NCBI GenBank assembly: GCA_037043455.1
Contig: JAWPHD010001327.1
Coordinates: 269,350-333,349, forward strand
Length of the DNA: 64,000 bases
DNA from: Cyrtodaria siliqua
Taxonomy: Eukaryota > Mollusca > Bivalvia > Adapedonta > Hiatellidae
Direction of reading: 5' to 3'
Of the stretch, positions 10,575 through 20,073 are shown piece after piece; within the stretch, counting starts at the first letter, position 1, and each line of letters begins with the position of its first letter. The notes beneath the pieces are model-generated. The model had not been told where the DNA came from. It saw nothing but the letters and a program-made list of their open reading frames with translations, and did not search any database. Both the position numbers and the translations under genes were made by a program.

Positions 10575-11500
10575 TTAAAAGTCAAATGGGTCTTGCTTCT
10601 TTGGTTTCATAGCAACTTGCATAGGAACAGGCTGAGTATCAACTGGAGATCGCTGAGCCCGATACTTATAGTTAGTTATTGGTGGTACATTTTCAATTTC
10701 TTTTGTTTTCTTACTTAATTTTTGATTCGGTGGTTCCACTACTCCGGCCGATAAAAGGCTCTGGGTATTGTTTAACCACTCATAGGATATGTTGTCTGCT
10801 TTTTATACGCAGGCTTCATAACTTCTTCTCCCAACTAAATTCCATTATGTTTATTTCGCTCTTCGGGGCATTTAATTTTATTAGATACTGCGACCATACG
10901 CCGTACGACATGGGGAATACGTTAAAGAAGGATAACTCCATGTCAACCGCCATATGCATGCCATCTTCGGGATGGTTAAAATTTTGTGCTGTTGATTTTA
11001 TGAATATTGAGTTCTGCTCAACCCAGGGCTAGAGGGCGTGAGCGGTAGCTAGCATATTTCACCACCACTCATGAACAGTCTCAATCAAACCAAGACTGCA
11101 ATATTTCGTATGTGTCGTGCTCGGCCGTTTCCAAAGGTCCATTATCATACTCTTTTTTTTGCATAGCAACAACCGATTTCTTGTTATAGGTATACACACC
11201 CAACCCAGCAATACCCAATACCACACACAGTGGAATATAATGTTTGTATACATGTATTTTTAAGTGTTTCTCTGGTTCCTCTTCACCTCTTGTTACTTTT
11301 GTTACTTGCTTTGCATCATTTGCATCTTGCTTTACCTGAAGCAAACGCTTTGCCTTCCTTGCCGCTGCCCATTTTTTCCCAGCCTCTATTCGTTTTAGAT
11401 TTTTTACCTTTTGTTGTTTAACAGGTTGTGTAACAACAGGTTGTGTAGTAACAGGTTGTGTAGCAACAGTAGCATATTCACTCTCTTGGTTCTCCATCAT
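10575..11500 (-). pseudogene. Single-pass membrane protein of the Polinton, split by an R1 repeat
   Basis: The N-terminal part (11500-11162) has repeated 'TQPV' units (residues ~15-27), then a Lys/Arg/Ala-rich helix ('RIEAGKKWAAARKAKRLL'), an acidic linker and one hydrophobic segment ('YIPLCVVLGIAGLGVYTY') followed by a basic stop-transfer patch. The frame then runs into R1 sequence. On the far side of the insert (10640-10575) a short tail, 'QVAMKPKKQDPFDF', ends the gene. 'GTTGCTATG' occurs at both edges of the coding parts. A lysine-rich domain ahead of one transmembrane helix recurs in Polinton late regions, as far as I know; a virion membrane or DNA-contact role is inference. Confidence 0.65.
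10636..11161 (+). mobile_element. Dispersed repeat R1, second copy in the Polinton
   Basis: It is near-identical to 3262-3777, including 'GAGATCGCTGAGCCCGATAC', 'CTCCGGCCGATAAAAGG', 'CAACCCGGGGCTAGAGG'-like and the end block 'ATGAACAGTCTCAATCAAACC'. The first ~165 bases of the 3.1 kb copy are missing here, so this copy is truncated at its left side. It splits the membrane-protein gene on the opposite strand. Confidence 0.8.
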
Positions 11501-11964
11501 TTATATTACTGTCTGTATTTTTATTTTTATTAAAATCAATGTGTCTAACAGTTGTCAGCCTTGCTGTAAATGGCGCTAAGTACATCCCATACTTGTAATA
11601 CAACTCGCAACAAGCATTTGTCAAAGCATGATTAATAAATGGGTCTTCCTCTAAATCTTTTATCAGTTTTGGTGGATTGATTACATTGAAATATTTTGAT
11701 ACTCCCATCACATATAAGTTAATAAAATAATTGCCTAAAGTCTTGGTCATACTTGCCCCAAGTCTTGCTTCATATCTGCAGTAAAGTTTGTTAATTTCAT
11801 CTGGAGACATGCCATCTATATTCGTGAGTTGTAGGTCTCTACCCAAATATACAACCACGAGCCACTATGACTGATAATCTTTCTCTTTTTGTGTCTTGTG
11901 ACTCGGAACCCTGTTCCGTGGAACTTTCCGATATGATATCTTGTAATAGTTCTTTCGCATTCAT
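11478..11964 (-). pseudogene. Polinton late-region protein, one frameshift
   Basis: Reading starts at ATG 11964 (MNAKELLQDIISESSTEQ). About 36 codons on, the frame changes to the 11858-11478 block, which holds 'RDLQLTNIDGMSPDEINKLY' and 'DPFINHALTNACCELYYKYG'. The last codons overlap the start of the membrane-protein gene by about 23 bases, which suggests compact co-expressed late genes. The protein of ~160 residues is mostly helical with an acidic, Ser-rich N-terminus. No known domain was recognised; a minor virion protein is a guess from position. Confidence 0.6.
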
Positions 11965-11979
11965 TTTAATATTAGTAAT

Positions 11980-12084
11980 TTAACTCTTTATCTTGAAATA
12001 AATATGAAATACAAAACAACCAGCTGCAATATTCACCACGCAACTAGTAATTGTTAGTATTGTTAATAGCGTTGTTATTAACAT
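11980..12084 (-). CDS. 34-residue hydrophobic peptide
   Basis: The frame reads MLITTLLTILTITSCVVNIA, then AGCFVFHIYFKIKS and a stop. It is almost wholly hydrophobic with a short basic C-terminus, the profile of a single-pass membrane peptide. It ends 16 bases before the ATG of the next late gene on the same strand, so it fits the compact gene order. The upstream sequence is low-complexity 'ATTGCTATTAAC' repeat, so the open frame could be a by-product of that repeat. Confidence 0.35.
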   Translation of the reverse strand: MLITTLLTILTITSCVVNIAAGCFVFHIYFKIKS

Positions 12085-12252
12085 TGCTATTTTTTTCTAT
12101 TAACATTGTTAATTTGCTGCAAGCATTGCTATTAACATTGCTAATTTGCTATGAGCAATGCTTGCAGCATTACTATATTCCCCGATATTTCCATTAAATT
12201 TTCATGTCAGTATTGCTATTAACATTGCTACTTTGCTGTTAGTATTACTATA
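12030..12252. repeat. AT-rich low-complexity tract with imperfect 'ATTGCTATTAAC' repeats
   Basis: Many imperfect copies of a roughly 12-13 base motif ('AACATTGCTA', 'TTTGCTGTTAG') occur between the late genes and the MITE. 'GCTATGAGCAATGCTTGCAGC' shows local dyad symmetry. No convincing gene is visible beyond the short hydrophobic frame. Confidence 0.6.
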
Positions 12253-12654
12253 CTGAAAGGAAAAAGAAACGCAGGGTGCGTATTTCCGCTATATATTGTA
12301 TGTTTAATATGCTACTGCTAATCGAATGGTACAGGGCGACATGAGGGCCTGTCCTTTTAGAAAGAAGGTTTAAACAGCACTGAACACACCAATGGTTACC
12401 CCTTTAAAGTTTCATTATCGTCAGAATGCGCATTTGGCTCAAGCAGGTGAGCAAACTTAGGCTTTAAATGTTGCAATCACTTAACATTAAATACAGTACT
12501 GAACTGGTTCAATTTTTCAAAGAGGAACTTCAGCATTTATGAATTTCTTGTTACAACGTGTACTGTGATTAAAACGTCTACAACATCACAGTTGTGTCCT
12601 TTCTCTAACTAACTGCACTTTTTTTTTACAAAACATCTTTGGATTTCCTTTCAG
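12253..12654 (-). mobile_element. TA-flanked MITE inserted in the Polinton
   Basis: The termini are inverted (CTGAAAGGAAAAAGAAACGC at the left; TTTCCTTTCAG at the right) and TA flanks both ends (12251-12252 and 12655-12656), as for Tc1/mariner-type elements. The interior matches the element at 39392-39846 in opposite orientation, for example 'ACTGTGATTAAAACGTCTAC' and 'ACATCACAGTTGTGTCC'. There is no coding capacity. It lies between the ATPase and the small late genes. Confidence 0.85.
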
Positions 12655-12668
12655 TATATTAGCAACAG

Positions 12669-13546
12669 TTAGAAAAGAAAGCAATTATGCAGGCCAATAA
12701 CCAATTGGTTGGTCAGTATTAACTTGGAATGTTTAGTCTTTGCTAAAGCTTTTCTTATTCTGGTTCTCTCCTCCAGCGTCGTAATAACATCGTTCTCTCT
12801 CAAACAATTTTCATAACTATCCATGTCCTTGGTGTAAAACATACACAACCATTTTGTTTGCTCCCTCAAATCTTTCAATACAAAATTATATCTCTGTGAA
12901 ATGACCCACACTGATTGTTCGGCGTGACGACCAGAGAATGCCAACTCTGATAACATATCTTCTTTTTTTTTGTTAATTCTTTTGTGGCGGAGCAATCATC
13001 AATGATGTATAGTGTGGGCTTGCCAACATATTTATTGAAAAATAAACGCAATAGTTCTTGTAGCATTTCTTTGCCGTTGCTAACAGGATTTGCAATTGTT
13101 ATTTTTTTATCTCACGGTTGTCTTACATCTCCTATCCAGGATCTATTTTTATAAGCCTTGTTCCACTCTATGGTTGGACACAATATAATTATATTTTTGA
13201 AAAACTCCAGCATACTCTTGTTCAAGTATATCAAGAACGAACTCTGTCTTACCACAGCCTGTCTGATCACAGATAATGGCACTGTGTGGATATTTAGGAA
13301 TCTCTCGGGTGTCTTACATCTCCTATCCAGGATCTATTTTTATAAGCCTTGTTCCACTCTATGGTTGGACACAATATAATTATATTTTTGAAAAACTCCA
13401 GCATACTCTTGTTCAAGTATATCAAGAACGAACTCTGTCTTACCACAGCCGCCTGTCTGATCACAGATAATGGCACTGTGTGGATATTTAGTATATTTAG
13501 TATCGTACTTCTTTGAATCTTCCATCTTCGAAATTGATTTGCGCAT
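12669..13546 (-). pseudogene. Packaging ATPase (FtsK/A32-like) of the Polinton, with internal duplication
   Basis: This ATPase is expected to pump the genome into capsids. From ATG 13546 (MRKSISKMEDSKKYDTKY) the frame reaches the P-loop near 13440-13455. A tandem duplication of about 187 bp (13116-13298 versus 13306-13491) then repeats the P-loop region. The 5'-proximal copy reads TGGCGKT and the other TGCGKT; the 3-bp difference adds one Gly. Downstream come Walker B 'LYIIDD' (about 13020) and the 'ELAFSGRHAEQSVWVISQRY' region with a sensor-like Gln/Arg (12960-12880), then a helical C-terminus. Frame changes occur near 13300, 13090 and 12980. Its start overlaps the end of the capsid gene by 50 bases. 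Confidence 0.9.
13116..13491. repeat. Tandem duplication of the ATPase P-loop segment
   Basis: Two units, 13116-13298 and 13306-13491, run from 'TGTCTTACATCTCCTATCC' to 'GTGTGGATATTTAG'. By eye they differ by only a 3-bp indel ('CAGCCTGTC' versus 'CAGCCGCCTGTC') plus junction bases. The near identity makes this the youngest change in the gene. Confidence 0.92.
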
Positions 13547-14766
13547 CTTGTATTATATATAGAAAAATATTTAAAGATGCATCTGCTTCTGATTTTTTAT
13601 TTATCGTTATCGTTATGCCTTCACTGCCGTTTTCTATTGTCCTTCCGCTACCGTGTAATAAATTGTCATCGCATGTCCTTAGATCAAGCCACAAAGCATA
13701 TGATTTTGTCAGGTAGGTCGGAAGAGAAACACTGGTAAAGCATGCGTCCTTCAACACTATGTCTGTCTCTTTGTTTCGTTTTGATGTTAAGGCAAAATAT
13801 GTGTTGATTTCATCCCATTGTTGATATGCCCTCATGCCCTGTCTATACAACTGATTTGATACGCGCTCTATTGTCATTTCAACCTTTTCAATCTTTGGGT
13901 TGTAATACGATTCCGTGTTTGTTCTGTCTGGATCTTCAAACAGCATTAGAATACCTTTCATGCTCCGTGATGGTACATTAATGTTGATATTCCACCGGGT
14001 ATCAGATTTGTTTGCTGTTATTCCTATGTGTAGCGAGATATGGTCGTACATAAATGATATCTTACCATTGATTTTGCTGTCTTACTTGTCAGGCTAATTC
14101 AGCATCACAAGTAAAAATCAAATTCCAAGCAGATATTATCTATTATATAATATGTATCAGCATCACTACTATTAATAACTTTATTATAATCGTTAAACGT
14201 TAATTCATATTCTAACCTATCACCAAGCCCCGCTTGATAAAATGGCATATGACTTTGAAACAGTTCAAAGTCCAGTAGAATACAGAATATATTTCCATAA
14301 GCAGATGCTATAGCTTCATTCTCGAGGTCTGCGGAAGCATCTCCCGCACCAACTCTATGTTTTAGCATGTTTGCTTCACCAAAACCTTGGTAAGCCATGT
14401 TTAAACGTTCGGTAGGTTTTTTCATAAATCTACATAACAATGATACATATCACTGTTGTCTATTGACATGACTTTATTGCCACTTATTCTTATTAGCATT
14501 TTCTTCACAATTGCTCTACCAAGATGCTGGTATATAGTAGCGTTGGGGTCTTTGCCGCTTTTAAGTTCTATTTCAAAGTCAAAACGAGCAGTACGCGAAA
14601 CTATCACATCATTAGTACTTAGATTGGGAAATCTCAAAAGCAGTTGCTGGTTTTGTTTTATTGTTTAAGGATTATTAGTTATTACTACACTTGTGCAGAT
14701 GCCCCTGACACCACGAGGCTCTCTTAGTTTTCTATAAGGGCTGAGTCTGTTTCCGTATGTCGACAT
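13497..14766 (-). pseudogene. Major capsid protein (double jelly-roll type) of the Polinton, broken
   Basis: The product would form the capsid shell. Reading starts at ATG 14766 (MSTYGNRLSPYRK). A stop (14665-14667) interrupts the frame just before 'NQQLLLRFPNLSTNDVIV', which continues to 'LGRAIVKKMLIRISGN'. A frameshift near 14430 leads into 'NMAYQGFGEANMLKHRVGAG', 'FELFQSHMPFYQAGLGDRLE' and 'NICLEFD'. More frame changes near 14100-14050 precede the last block (14051-13497) with 'NVPSRSMKGILMLFEDP', 'NPKIEKVEMTIE', 'GMRAYQQWDE', 'YALWLDLRTCDDNLLHGSG' and 'DAQINFEDGRF'. These are signature stretches of the Polinton capsid family. About 420 codons in total is slightly short for the family. Confidence 0.93.
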
Positions 14767-14813
14767 TGTTTTTATATTTTGAATATATTTTTTAAAATTA
14801 AATAAAATAATCA

Positions 14814-15543
14814 TTGTCTGAGGGTGGATTTGAGATTTACAATCCTATGTTTGATAGTGGAGATGTTGGAGATGAGGATATCCTTATAAGTAGTCTGCTG
14901 GATGATGAAGAACCAGAATTTATACAACCTGACTCAGACTCCCAGAGACAAATTGTAAATGAAAATAATCATATTGATCAGCTTCAAGGGGCAGATAGAA
15001 CAGAAGGACAACTTGCACAAAAACAGTTGTTAGTAGATCAATTCTTTACTGAAGTTAACGCTGGGATCAGAGGAATTTATTATAAAAATGATTTCAGAGC
15101 GGCTGCGGACAAAAAACGGTAGAACAATGTTATATGCAGTTTGGTTGGGGGCAGATGATGTTCCACTTACCTATTATAAGGGAAATAACCCAAACGAACC
15201 AATCACGTTTTATGCACTTGACACTCTAAGTCGAAAATATGGTGTTGACTTCGTCAAAAACACTTTAAAAATTTATGATTATTTAGTTCCACGTGAAAGA
15301 CTGGCTCGGGGTAGGACAGAAATAGCAGCCTTAGCGAGGACAAGTGATACCATCTCAAATGCTGCAGGTAGTATGGAAATGAAATCTTTTTCAACAACTA
15401 AAGATCTGCAATATGCGTTAGATGCCAAAGGTTTAGCAGAGAGTGATTTGAGTAATATAATAGATGAAACTAATCCTAAAACTGTTGTTCAACCAGAACA
15501 TTTACAAATGCGAGAGATACGAGGCTTAGACAAGGCATTATAA
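14814..15543 (+). pseudogene. Polinton late protein, acidic N-terminus, one frameshift
   Basis: It is divergently oriented from the capsid gene across a 47-base AT-rich gap, so the two probably shared a promoter region. The first frame (14814-15122) is very acidic (SGDVGDEDILISSLLDDEEP). Near 15105-15120, in an A-rich stretch, the frame changes to 15088-15543, which contains 'GRTMLYAVWLGADDVPLTYY' and 'ALDTLSRKYGVDFVKNTLKI', then a Thr/Ser-rich region and a helical end. The initiator used here is not an ATG in good context, so the true start may be elsewhere. I do not recognise a domain. A core or scaffold protein is possible. Confidence 0.55.
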
Positions 15544-16001
15544 ACCTTTCGTGGAGAACTTATTAGTAATCTCTCAAGGCTCACTGAGATCAGGGCTTTA
15601 TATGACGGGGATATGACACGACAGTACTAACACTGTATTCAACTGAAAACACTTGTCGTTCAGGTAAGTTTATCGATTATACGCTGCATTTATCGATTTT
15701 TACTGCGCTTATCGTGGTGGTTTGCGAGAGGCCTCGATGTACGATACACCCATCTACATTGCAAACAAACATTATATATCCTTGTGTTACTGATTTTTTT
15801 TACTTATTTTGCATTGCCAGAAATTCAAATAAATAACCTTTCTAATGGTGTAATTTTATTCCAAATAACGGTTAAATAAATAGGCAAAATCTCGAGTTGG
15901 AACGGAAACTCTTTTTTTCTTTTCTTTAGGCGTTTACGCCACCATCGTGTATTTATTGTTTTGGTCCTCAAACATATACATGTATTGTTTAATGAATATT
16001 T

Positions 16002-16270
16002 GGGGCGTACGTGGCCGAGTGGTTAACGTCTCTGACTTGAAATCACTTGCCCCTCACCGCTGTAGGTTCGATCCCTCAGGGGCCTAGGAATCTTTATGTG
16101 AGGAAGCTATCCAGCTGGCTATCGGAACGTCGGTGGTTCTACCCAGGTGCCCGCCCGTGCACGAAAATTGCCCGGAGGGGCACCTGGGGTCTTCCTCCAC
16201 CAATGGAAGCTGGAAAGTCGCTATATGACCTTAGCTGTTGGTGCGACTATGAAATCCAATTAAATTCAAT
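16002..16270 (+). mobile_element. tRNA-Ser-derived SINE
   Basis: The head (16002-16077) reads like a class II tRNA-Ser(UGA): A box 'TGGCCGAGTGG', anticodon loop 'CTTGAAA', a long variable arm and B box 'GGTTCGATCCC'. A conserved-looking middle ('GGTGGTTCTACCCAGGTGCC', 'GGGGCACCTGGGGTCTTCCT') and an 'AAATTCAATT' tail follow. TAATGAATATTT duplicates flank it at 15990-16001 and 16271-16282. The fold-back copies at 34.6 and 36.9 kb have the empty site with a single TAATGAATATTT, which proves the boundaries. The middle region recalls metazoan-wide SINE core domains. Confidence 0.95.
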
Positions 16271-16914
16271 TAATGAATATTTACATAAGATGCATGGTTA
16301 GAAAGCCAAATAAATAACCTTTCTATTGATTGATGTTATTTCGAACAATTTTTCAAAGGTTAAATGAACGAGGAAAAACAAAATAAAAGCGTTGCCGCAA
16401 TTATCAAGCGGTTCATTTTTTCAAAATATATAATGTTGTGAGGATAACAATACAGTACATTTAAATGATTTACTAAGTGAGCAAATTGAAATTATCTTTT
16501 TAACTTTTCTATAGAACAACTGGGAAAACCTCGACATTTAAGAATGGTGTGATTAATGTATTCTATTGGCATAACAATCGATTGAGTAACTAACAAACAC
16601 GCATGTATCAATAAAAAAATAATAACACCGGTAAACGTGGTAATGATAATTCGAACAACACATTGTTAGTGTTTGTTTTCTTTTCGGTTTTATGGTCGGC
16701 TGATTTAGTATTTTAATCAGTTAACACTTTTGACAAAATCTAAATGCAATGACTGTAAAATGCTCTCATTTCCAAGTTAATTGCTGCAAAACGTAATTGT
16801 ATGTACCCTTTTCAAGATTTGCGTGGGTTTTTCGTGTTTTTTTAAATTTTTTTTTAGTGTTTTGTTCTCAACCAAAAAGTGTGAAATTGTGATGAAAAGA
16901 AATGACCGATGTAC

Positions 16915-17490
16915 GTGCTTAAAAACTACCTAAATACAATTTCAACATGTATGTTATTACTTGCAATCATCAACAGGTACTGTACTGTATAAGTGAGAAA
17001 AAAAGTTTATCCTTCCATAAAAGATTTTTTTTTTACCCTTCCATAAAATATACATGCTGATCCAAGAAAACATAATTTTTTTAAAAATGGCCAAGTTAAT
17101 TTTTTGTTGTTGTTAAAATCAGTCATAAACCACTTAAAAACTTCCCTAAACACAATTTCAATATGTCTGTTATTACTTGCAATCATCAGCAGTACTTTGT
17201 AAGTGAGAAAAAAAAGTTTACCCTTCCATAAAATATATATTTTTTTTAAAACATGGCGAAGTAAAAATATATTTTTTGCTAAAATCAAAATCATAACCCA
17301 CTTAAAAACTACCCTAAGCACAATTTCAATATGTATGTTATAACTTGCAATCATCAACAGGTACGGTTTAATTGAGAGAGAAAAGTTTACCCTTCCATAA
17401 AATATACATGCTAATCCAGGAGAAAAAAACACGTTCAAAATGGCCAAGTAATAAAAGAATGTGTTTGGTTGAAATCAAAGTCATAACCCA
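16915..17490. repeat. Central tandem units of the fold-back element
   Basis: Three imperfect units of about 165-190 bp each contain 'CACTTAAAAACTACCCTAA', 'CAATTTCAATATGTATGTTA', 'TTGCAATCATCAACAGGTAC' and 'ACCCTTCCATAAAATATACATG'. The same units recur at 35385-36175 in both orientations. No coding is visible. Confidence 0.8.
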
Positions 17491-17492
17491 CT

Positions 17493-18466
17493 TAACAAGA
17501 GGCCCAAGAGGGCCTGTGGACGCTCTACTGGCTAATATGGCTCTTATAACATCAATGAAGCGAGTGACTATCGTCTTAAAGAGGCAGAATATAGCATTTT
17601 TAACTAAATCAAGAGCCATAACTCCGCCGTTACTGGTCCGATCTGGCTGGTTTTCAAACTTGGCCTGTAGAGATAATTAAAAAACATTTAAAAAAAACAA
17701 AACTTTACCGAGCTGTTATTGACATTAACAATCTGGTAAAGTTTGGTAAAGATCGAATGAAAAAAATATGGCGTCTAGAGTGTACACAAGGTTTTTCAAG
17801 TATTTGACCTAGTGACCTAGTTTTTGACTCCATGGGACCCATTTTCGAACTTGACCAAAATATAATTAAGACAACATTTCGACAAAGTTTCATCAATATC
17901 GGGTCAGAAATATGGCCTCTAGAGTGTACACAAGGTTTTTCAAGTATTTGACCTAGTGACCTAGTTTTTAACCCTGTGTGACCCATTTTCGAACTTTAGC
18001 AAGCTATAATTGAGACAAATATTCTGACAAAATTGCATCAAGATCGGGTCAAAAATATGGCCTCTAGAGTGTACACACGGTTTTTCCAAAGTTTGACCTA
18101 GTGACCTAGTTTTTAACCCCATGTGACCCATTTCCGAACTTGATCAAGATATAATTAAGATAAAGAATTTGACAAAGTTTCATCAAGATTGGATAACAAA
18201 TATGACCTCTAGAGTGTACACAAGTTTTTTTCAAGTATTTGACCTAGTGACCTAGTTTTTGATGCCACATAACCCATTTTTAAACTTGACCGAGATTGCA
18301 TTGAGACAAACATTCTGACAAAGTTTCATGATGATTGCATCAGAAATGTGGCCTCTAGAGTGTACACAAGAAAAGTTAACGGACGACGGACGGACGGACG
18401 ACGGACGACGGAAGACGGACAACTCACCATCCCATAAGCTCTGCTGGCCCTTGGCCAGTAGAGCCA
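17493..18466. mobile_element. Non-autonomous repeat with ~145-bp tandem units
   Basis: It is bounded by 'AAGAGGCCCAAGAGGGCC' at the left and 'GCTGGCCCTTGGCCAGTAG' at the right, both able to form small hairpins. It interrupts the fold-back sequence 'CACTT...AAAAACTACACCAAA', which is continuous in the 36.2 kb copy. From 17735 to 18365 there are about 4.5 units of ~145 bp, each with 'ATGGCCTCTAGAGTGTACAC', 'TTGACCTAGTGACCTAGTTT' and 'CCCATTTTCGAACTTGACC'. A 'GACGGACGGACGACGGACG' tract follows. Terminal hairpins, internal tandem units and no clear duplication recall Helitron/Helentron-derived elements, but the class is inference. Confidence 0.75.
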
Positions 18467-18974
18467 AAAACTACACCAAACACAAAGTGCATATGTTTTG
18501 TATGATAAACAAAGATCGACTCATATATAAAAAGCGTGAAAGGCGTATAAAACAAACAAACAAAAAACTGCACGAACGTCAGCCATCTTTTTTTCATTGC
18601 AATTTCACGCTTCCTGGTTTGAGAACAAAACACTAAAAAAAGCAATTAAAAACTTGCTAAAAACACGAACAACCCACGCAGATCGTGAAAAGGATACTTA
18701 CAATTACGTTTTGCAGCAACTAACCATGTTGTTTATAATTTCTTCAACCATAAAACGCGATAAATCATGGAGTGAAATCACATTTTATTTTTTAAAACAT
18801 GGCGGCTAAAGTGAACGTTGATAACCGAAGTATTCCGAATGAGTCGACGACAAGTGTTTGGAACACTTCTGTCCGAGACCGGTCCCTCTAATTATCAGCC
18901 CAGCTGAGATTGATAAAAAAAGAACAAACGAAGAACAAAAAAACAAAAAACAGGTTAGTACCCCGGGCAGGAGG

Positions 18975-19370
18975 ATGAGTCTCAACAATAGATCATACGT
19001 GGTAAAATAAAAGACTTAAAAGAGGAAAGAAGGGAGAGATTTGTAGCGGCTAGTACAAACGATAGCAGGATAACAGAAACGATAGACAGAGTGTTAAACA
19101 AAGACACAACACTGAAAGAGAATATAAAAAACATTATTTAGAGAGCGAGGTATTACTATTGTTAGTATTCTGACTGCATTTGGTATGGTTATTGGGGTTT
19201 TAGTTGAAACTGTTATTCCAAGCTCTAGTGGTGGAAGTACACCTCCGCCCAAACCATCATCTGGTGTCAAAGACAACTAAGTAATCTTGGTAAGTTACTC
19301 GCTGCACTTGCTGGGAAAGCTGCTGCAGCACTTCCAGGAATTATCGGTTCTATAGCACTATTATAGGGGT
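18975..19370 (+). pseudogene. Polinton membrane-type protein, frameshifted
   Basis: From ATG 18975 (MSLNNRSYVV) frame changes lead through a charged helix ('DLKEERRERFVAASTNDSRI', 'TLKENIKNII') to a stop near 19140. A hydrophobic segment follows ('GITIVSILTAFGMVIGVLVE', 19150-19212), then a Ser/Pro-rich linker ('SSSGGSTPPPKPSSG') and a second Gly/Ala-rich hydrophobic segment in another frame ('LGKLLAALAGKAAAALPGII', 19291-19350). Two hydrophobic helices suggest membrane insertion, in the capsid lumen or host. The gene is clearly decayed. Role unknown. Confidence 0.55.
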
Positions 19371-19384
19371 TATACCTGTGGTAA

Positions 19385-19535
19385 ATAAGCAGTTTGGGGA
19401 TATTGCATATACACGTTTTTATCCTGAATATCGCTGTCTTTCAAATGGTGCAATTACTGAATTAAAAATAGAAGTCAGAGATGAGCATGGCAACACGATA
19501 GATAATCACGGCTTACCTATGAGTTGCGTTTTATA
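19385..19535 (+). pseudogene. C-terminal fragment of a virion-type protein
   Basis: A 50-residue open stretch contains 'FGDIAYTRFYPEYRCLSNGA' and 'ITELKIEVRDEHGNTID', ending 8 bases before the next ATG. The 'IEVRDEHGNTID' pattern looks like a beta-hairpin near the end of a jelly-roll-type protein. The rest of this gene is missing, so a deletion probably joined it to the preceding membrane-protein relic. Confidence 0.4.
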
Positions 19536-19542
19536 AAAAACA

Positions 19543-20041
19543 ATGAGTCTATTTGAGGCAACAAAAACTGAGAAAAGTGAAGACTTAGAAACTTGAACCT
19601 TTACATCAGCGAGTTGTGCCTATTGTTAACCAAGTCGAACAAATGAGAGGCAAAGTTGATAATCTTAAATATGGGATTATTAAAATATTTGCGGAGACTA
19701 AGTGTCCACTTACATTGGGTAAAGTATTCTCATATGGTAATGGTGGAAGAGAAACAGATGTGTATGTAATGACACGCCATGGGCGGATTGTGGTAATAGG
19801 TTTAGCAAGTGAACGAATAATTGGTGACGTGTCTTTAGTGGTCTCTGTCAATGGTGTTGAAAAACCAAATTATGGTATAACGCTTAACACCACCCCACGC
19901 AAACACGATAACTGTGATAGACCTTTAGATATAAGTGCTGGTTCTGTCATTACTTTTGTATGCAAGGTTGCCAACGCTAACGCTATGAATACGGTGGCGT
20001 CATTATTAATTGAATTTATTTTTTTCTTATTAAAAAAATGA
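19543..20041 (+). pseudogene. Putative minor capsid-type beta-sandwich protein, one frameshift
   Basis: From ATG 19543 (MSLFEATKTEKSEDLE) an early frame change leads into 19590-20041. The long block contains 'DVYVMTRHGRIVVIGLASER', 'VSVNGVEKPNYGITLNTTPR' and 'SAGSVITFVCKVANANAMNT', then a hydrophobic end. Alternating hydrophobic residues and NG/GD turns suggest a beta-sandwich of ~150 residues, which fits a penton or minor capsid role in the element. That assignment is inference from fold-like pattern and position. The C-terminal IFFLLKK reads through an A-rich tract, so the natural end may be a few codons earlier. Confidence 0.5.
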
Positions 20042-20073
20042 AGCAACCGACATCCGACAGCATCAAGTTTACA

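Larger units (their letters stand above)
15593..18735. mobile_element. Fold-back element, truncated copy inserted in the Polinton
   Basis: 15593-16900 aligns with 34205-35280 ('TATGACGGGGATATGACACG', 'AACACTTGTCGT', 'ATCGATTTTTACTGCGCTTA', 'CGAGGCCTCGATGTACG'). Its right side (18467-18735) is the inverted arm, matching 36190-36405. Compared with the complete copy at 34005-37546 it lacks the terminal ~200 bp on the left and most of the right arm. It contains a SINE (16002-16270) and a further repeat insertion (17493-18466). The centre (16915-17490) is three imperfect ~170-bp tandem units. Confidence 0.8.

Noticed and set aside
15088..15543. Separate gene from the preceding 14814-15122 frame
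   Set aside because: The frames overlap at an A-rich slip and flow into each other without a new start, so one frameshifted gene is more likely.
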